A DNA stretch of 64,000 nt. Origin: Lepraria neglecta. Its lineage: Eukaryota; Ascomycota; Lecanoromycetes; Lecanorales; Stereocaulaceae. Shown piece after piece: positions 58,850 through 64,000 of the stretch (positions are counted from its first letter, which is position 1; every line of letters begins with the position of its first letter). The position numbers and the translations under genes were made by a program. The DNA is taken from positions 1,426,001 through 1,490,000 of the forward strand of contig CM065650.1 in the NCBI GenBank assembly GCA_033220425.1. The letters are read 5' to 3'. The notes under the pieces are model-generated. The model was not told the origin of the DNA and ran no database searches. It saw only the letters and a list, made by a program, of their open reading frames with translations.

Positions 58850-61800
58850 GGTCCTAGTAGTTCCGGAGGTTCCTAAGAGGTTCCTAGGTATTTTCGGTAT
58901 TATTATACCCTTTCTATTTAACTAGATACTTCTAATTAATCTAATTTAGAATCCTCTCGACCTTAAACTCCGTTTCTTCTTTAATATTATAATAAAATAT
59001 TTCCTATAAGGGTATATTAGAGTCTACTAGCTCCAAGAGTAAGATATAGAATATCGGATATACCTTAGCGTCAGGTAGAAGCTCGAGTTTATAGTTAATA
59101 GGTCCTTTTACCTATTTAATTAAGAATAGTCCGACCTTAATATAATCTAGTTTCTTACTTAGTCTTATCGTTCTTATATTTTTTATTAGGAGGTATACTT
59201 TATCCCCCTTTTTTAGCTAAGGAATATTCTTTCTTTTCTTATTAATTCGTTCCTTTAGTTTAGAATTTAAGCTTTTAATAGATCTTTATATATCCTTATA
59301 TAAATTCTTTAGCTCGTCCGCCTTTACTAAGGCTTTTTCTATATTAGGTCCCTCCCTAGGTTATAGAAAAGTATTTATATTCTTTCTATAATTAGTAAAG
59401 AATAGTATTAGCTTTATTATATCTAATATCTTATTATTATATACTAGTTATACTATTAGAAGTAGTAATACCTAGTTATCCTATTTCTAGTTAACGTAGT
59501 ACCTAAGGTACGCTTCTATTATCTAATTTATATATTCTATTTATCTATCTATCTATAGATAGTATACCGTTAATATTCTTAGTTTCGTTCTAATTACTCC
59601 GATAAGCGTCTTCTAGTAATTAGATATAAAGAGCTTATCTCTATCTAATATAATCGACTTTAGTATACTATAATCCCTTATTAGCCTATCTAGCAGTATA
59701 AATACTAGTTGATCTACTTTATAGGTTTCCTTAAAAGGTACTATAATAGTATACTTCGTTAGTTTATCTATAATAACTATAATTGAATTAAAGGTATCCT
59801 ACGTAGCTGGATCCTTAGATAGTAGTAACTTAACTACAAAGTCCATTATAACGTCGTCCTATAGTAATTCTAGAACTAGTATAAATTATATTTATCCATA
59901 TTTGGTATATCGTATAGACTTATTCTACTAGTATTAAATACATTCTTTAATATATTATTCAACGCGCGCTCGAAGTTTTAGCGCCGCGTATTCTTATCCT
60001 AGGAGTTCTACTATCTTAGCAACTCCCGGATAACCTTATAATAGGTCGTCGTAGTAATCCCTAATTACTTCTTCTATATATTGTTCAGGTAGATAAGTTT
60101 TCCCCTAGTATTTAAGTAATACCGTATCCGGCTAATCCTTTCTTAGGATTATTGTGAATATATTATCTTCGTAGGCCTTTACGATCCTATTAGTCGTATT
60201 AGGTCCTATTATATAAAGGGTTATGGCTAATACCTAGTATAGTACTAATAATCTATCGGCTTCTTTCTTTAGGATTAGTCGTTCTATAACGTCCTTTTCT
60301 TCTATATAGTCTAATCGCCTACTAAAGGCGTCTACTCGACTATTATCCTTCCCTAGGGTATAGGTTATCTTGAACTTATATTAACCTAGTAGTTCTAACT
60401 ATCGAACCTATCGTCTATTTAACTCCTTTATTATTATAAAGTTAAGAAGGTTTTTATAGTCCGTAAAGATAGTTAAGTCCGAGTAGCTTTCTATATATAC
60501 TCGCTAGTTCTAAAGTATATATACTACGGCAAGTAACTCCTTATCGTATATATTATAGTTCTATTCTACTACTAATATCTTCCTTGAATAGTAGGTAACT
60601 AGATACTATTTTTAGTCTTTCATCTAGTATAAGTATACTCCTATTACGAGATCCGATACATCCGTTTCGATATAAGCTAGCTTGTTTATTTAAAAGGTAT
60701 AGAGTACCGGTAGATCCGCGTATACCTTCTTTAGTGTATTAAATACCTTCTATTAGTCTTTTCCCTATATAAATCCGATATTCTTCTTAGTAATATCCGT
60801 TAGCGGTAGTACCTTCTTAGAGTAGCCCTCGATAAACTTCCTATTAAAGTTAGCAAATCCTAAGAAGCTTTGTACTACTTTGACGTCCTATAGTATAGGC
60901 TATTCAGCTATAGCCTTAATCTTCTCCGGGCTTATACTAATATCTTTTATACTAACTATAAATCCTAGAAACTCTACTAATTCCCTGTAGAATTCGCACT
61001 TTTCTGGTTTAAGAAGAAGTTTTACTTGTAATAGGCATCTAAGGACATCCTATATATACGTAATATATTCTTTCTTATTCTTAGAATAAATTAGTATATT
61101 ATCGAGGTACGCTATCGCTATTTAATCTAAGTATACTCGTATAATATTATTAATAAGTACTTAGCAGATTACTAGTACGTTGGTAAGTCTAAACGGTATT
61201 ACTAGATACTTATAATAGCTATATCTCGTTCGGAAGGTAGTTTTCTATTCTTCGCCTCCTTTTATCCGAATTAGGTTATATATACCTCTAAGATCTAGTT
61301 TAGTAAATATCTTTGCTTTCCTAAGCCGATTCTATAGCTCGCCGATATTAGGTAAAGGATATCTATTCTTGATTATAATATTATTTAACTTTCGATAGTC
61401 GATATATAGTCGTAAGCTTCCGTCCTTCTTTAGTACAAAGAGGATCGGGTAACCTACTAGTAATTTGGATTCTCGAATAAATCCTTTTTTAAGGTTCTCG
61501 TTAATATACCCGCGAAGTACTTTAAGTTCCTTTTCTAATAATACGTAAATAGGTCCAAATATTAGTTACTTACTAGGTTCGAGTTCAATCTTATAATCCT
61601 ATAGCTAATACTTAGGTAATACTTCTATATTCGTCTCTTCCTCGAATAAGTATACCTACTTACTATATTCCTAAGGGATAGAGGGTATATTAGTTCCTCC
61701 CTTAACTCTTACTTTATTATCCCGCTAACCTTTACTAGTAACTATAGAGTCGGACCACCCTTTAGTACCGTCCTTATACGAAGCTAAGGTAATATATACC

Positions 61801-63900
61801 TTAACCGGTCTTCGGTTCGACTTCTTATCTACTATTAAACACTACTAATACGTAGGTATAATCCTGGTGATATTTCCGGATTAATCTATCTTGAGTACTC
61901 CTCGAGCCCAATCGATTATTAGGTTATACTTCTTTAACCAAGATATTCCTAAAATTATATAATAGGTAGCTATCCTAATAACGTTAAAGGTAATCTCCTT
62001 ATAGTAGCGCTGAATTATAATAGGTAACGAAAGTATCTCTTCGTCTACCTTTCCTGTTGATAGTATTAACCTATTAGCCATCTGAAGATCATACTACTAC
62101 GACTTCTTTCGAGTTAGTATTCTAGTTATTTATACCAAGTCTCGCGAGATAAAGTTTCTAGTAGCTCTAGAATCTATTATCGCAACGGTCCGCTATCCGT
62201 TAACAATTACCGGTATCTTTATATATATATCGTATTGCGCGGAATATAGATATTGTTTAGGGGTTAATATATTGATCTCCTTATAGCTACCCCTACTATA
62301 AGAGATTACTCTTTTCCCGCTTATAGGAGTAGGAACCCTATCTTTAACTTCGACTATATATACTTCTCGTAGTTATCGTGCAGATAGGCGTACTATTCTA
62401 TTAAATAGTATTCTCTAGCGCTTAGGTCATTATTTAATTCGTAGATAACTCTCTTTAACTATTCCTTGTCGCGTCCTAGGAAGTATTAGTATATTCTTTT
62501 CGTCGCGAGGTGCTATAGATATTCGTTTTCCTTATATTCGTAGTAATAGCTATATCCGTAGGGTAGTGTTCTTACTGGCCCCTTAGCTATATTCCTCGGT
62601 ATACTATACTATATATAGTGAAGCGATATATATTCTTCCTATAGTATACTCTTGTAACCTCGGTGATTCCGATCTATCCGATAGTCTAGCTATATATATT
62701 CCTTAGAGCTTTCTTCTTCTTCCTTAGATGTAGTAGTTTCAGGTATTATCCTTCTTAGTAGTTATATTTCTTCCTACTTAGCTTCTAACGTGCTAAGAGC
62801 TTCTTCCTACTCTAGATCTATTTCGCTTTCTTCCTAATCCTATTTAGACTTTTCTTCTTAAGCCTTACTACTATCTTTAGTATTTAGATTATTTCTATAT
62901 TATTCCCTAATACGCGCGTTAAACTTCCTTATAAAGTTATTATCGCTATTTTCGAATTCTTTATCGAGTTCTTCTTATATTATCCTATTATACTAGGAAC
63001 TAACGTCTTCTTTAACTTTATCCTATACTAGTAGAATCTCCTTAGGCGTACCGTTTATATTGTCCTAGGTATATACTTTCTCTAGTATATTTAGCTACGG
63101 TTAATATACTATATTTTTCGACTTGTAGTCTCTAGCGAAGTAGCCCGATTTACTATAGCTATAATACTTTAGTGTTTTCTTATTGCCCCCTTACTACTTC
63201 TTACCCCTAGCTAGCCCCCTAAAGGCCTATTTGCCTTTCTTCTCCGTAAAGTCTAGTTCTATAGGCGTATACCCGTAGGGGTCGCGTTCTTTATATCCTA
63301 GGTAATAGCTCCTTGATTTAGCAAAAAAGCTTAAATATTCTATTCTACCGACTCCTCCGTTATACCTCTTCTCTATAGTCCTTTTAAATAACTTATTATT
63401 AATTTTAATCGCTTCTTTAATTAGTTTATTAAGGGTATTAATAATAATCCCTAACCTTATAAGCTCGTCTTTGATATTATCCTTAAGACCTCTCTAGTAT
63501 ATAGTTATTAATATATTATCGTCCTAGTTAGTCTTTACTATATATTACTAAAATTAAGTCGAGTACTCTAATATAGATTTCTTCTAGGTTATATACTAGA
63601 TAGTTTATATCGCTATATTAACTTCGTTTAATAGACTAAATATACGGTAGATTTCGAGTCTAAATATAGCTATACTCTCTATCTATTATTTGATTTCGCC
63701 GTCTTCGTTATTATCTTCTATATACTTCTTTAGGAATAGATCAACCTACTTTTAGGCTCTTCTACGTAAGTAAGTAATAGTAAAGGTAGGATATTATTAT
63801 ATAGATATAAGGTCTCCTTGGAACTTCAAGTAAAGTAATACCTAGGATAGCTATCCCTTAAGCTTATCTCTCTCTCTATAGTATAAGTCGGGCTAGGCTA
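58850..63900 (-). pseudogene. gag-pol fossil of A4
   Basis: Minus strand, low to high: chromodomain about 58860-59010, integrase about 59460-60110, RNase H about 60340-60720, RT about 61000-61600, protease about 61880-62240, zinc knuckle about 63121-63172, Gag to about 63790. A 66-codon stretch at 61881-62081 downstream of the protease active site is still open (YYIILGISWLKKYN is typical of gypsy protease ends). Broken elsewhere. Confidence 0.86.
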
Positions 63901-64000
63901 TCTTGATATATCTACTAAGTCCTTTGTCAATAGTTGGGCGTTATTATCCGCTTCCTCCTCCTAAGGAGCTTGGGGTAGGTACCCTAGGGTCTCTTAGTAT

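Larger units (their letters stand above)
57762..64000 (-). mobile_element. Ty3/gypsy chromovirus A, copy A4, partial in window
   Basis: Minus-strand family-A element. Its 3' LTR is at 57762-58276 and the rest runs to the window edge. By alignment to A2, its 5' LTR should begin about 28 bp beyond position 64000. No nested insertion. Better preserved than A1 and A2, but gag-pol is broken many times. Confidence 0.92.

Noticed and set aside
1-64000. CRISPR arrays, rRNA, tRNA genes or operon-like clusters
   Set aside because: None seen; tandem repeats here lack spacer structure and the sequence is eukaryotic repeat DNA.

Overview
The window looks like a repeat island of a filamentous ascomycete (Pezizomycotina). 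Four things point there: Ty3/gypsy chromoviruses with C-terminal chromodomains, a tyrosine-recombinase retroelement, AT-rich sequence in which CpA/TpG have almost disappeared while CpG survives (the mark of repeat-induced point mutation, RIP), and a small spliced gene with fungal-type introns (short, CTAAC branch sites). No species can be named. More than 90% of the 64 kb is retroelement DNA in nested layers; I recognise one credible host gene.

Left block (1-35037). An unidentified degraded sequence (1-1609 and 14386-15440) is split by chromovirus copy A1 (1610-14380, target duplication GATAA), which itself holds chromovirus copy C1 (5785-11843, ATTAT). A GC-richer patch and a 5'-truncated C copy (15706-18325) follow. 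Next is a truncated minus-strand gypsy element, B, whose LTR (21855-22108 plus 34840-35037) was opened by chromovirus copy A2 (22109-34834, GTAGA); A2 in turn holds C2 (26318-32266, ATACC).

Middle island (35038-39550). GC content returns to normal. The stretch holds solo LTRs of three families: D (35598-36237, TATAT, itself split by a solo B LTR at 35700-36151, ATAAG), E (36658-36806, TTTAT) and a second E (37096-37235, GCAAG). It also holds two hairpins and about 2 kb of single-copy-looking DNA with one four-exon gene (38397-38927) for a predicted secreted, six-cysteine, 99-residue protein. A small secreted cysteine-rich gene on an island between RIP-degraded retroelements is the setting typical of fungal effector genes.

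Right block (39551-64000). Chromovirus copy A3 (39551-57459) contains four later arrivals: a TIR element (43137-54301), inside it a tyrosine-recombinase retroelement with split direct repeats of the Ngaro type (about 43560-54123), inside that chromovirus C3 (47013-52961, GATTT), plus a solo C-like LTR (54314-54496, ACCTC). Chromovirus A4 lies on the minus strand from 57762 and runs off the window just short of its 5' LTR.

All retroelement genes are broken, most of them by a great many changes, so these are fossils. C3 is the least damaged and probably the youngest. The four A copies each carry, between chromodomain and 3' LTR, a coding-looking tract on the opposite strand.
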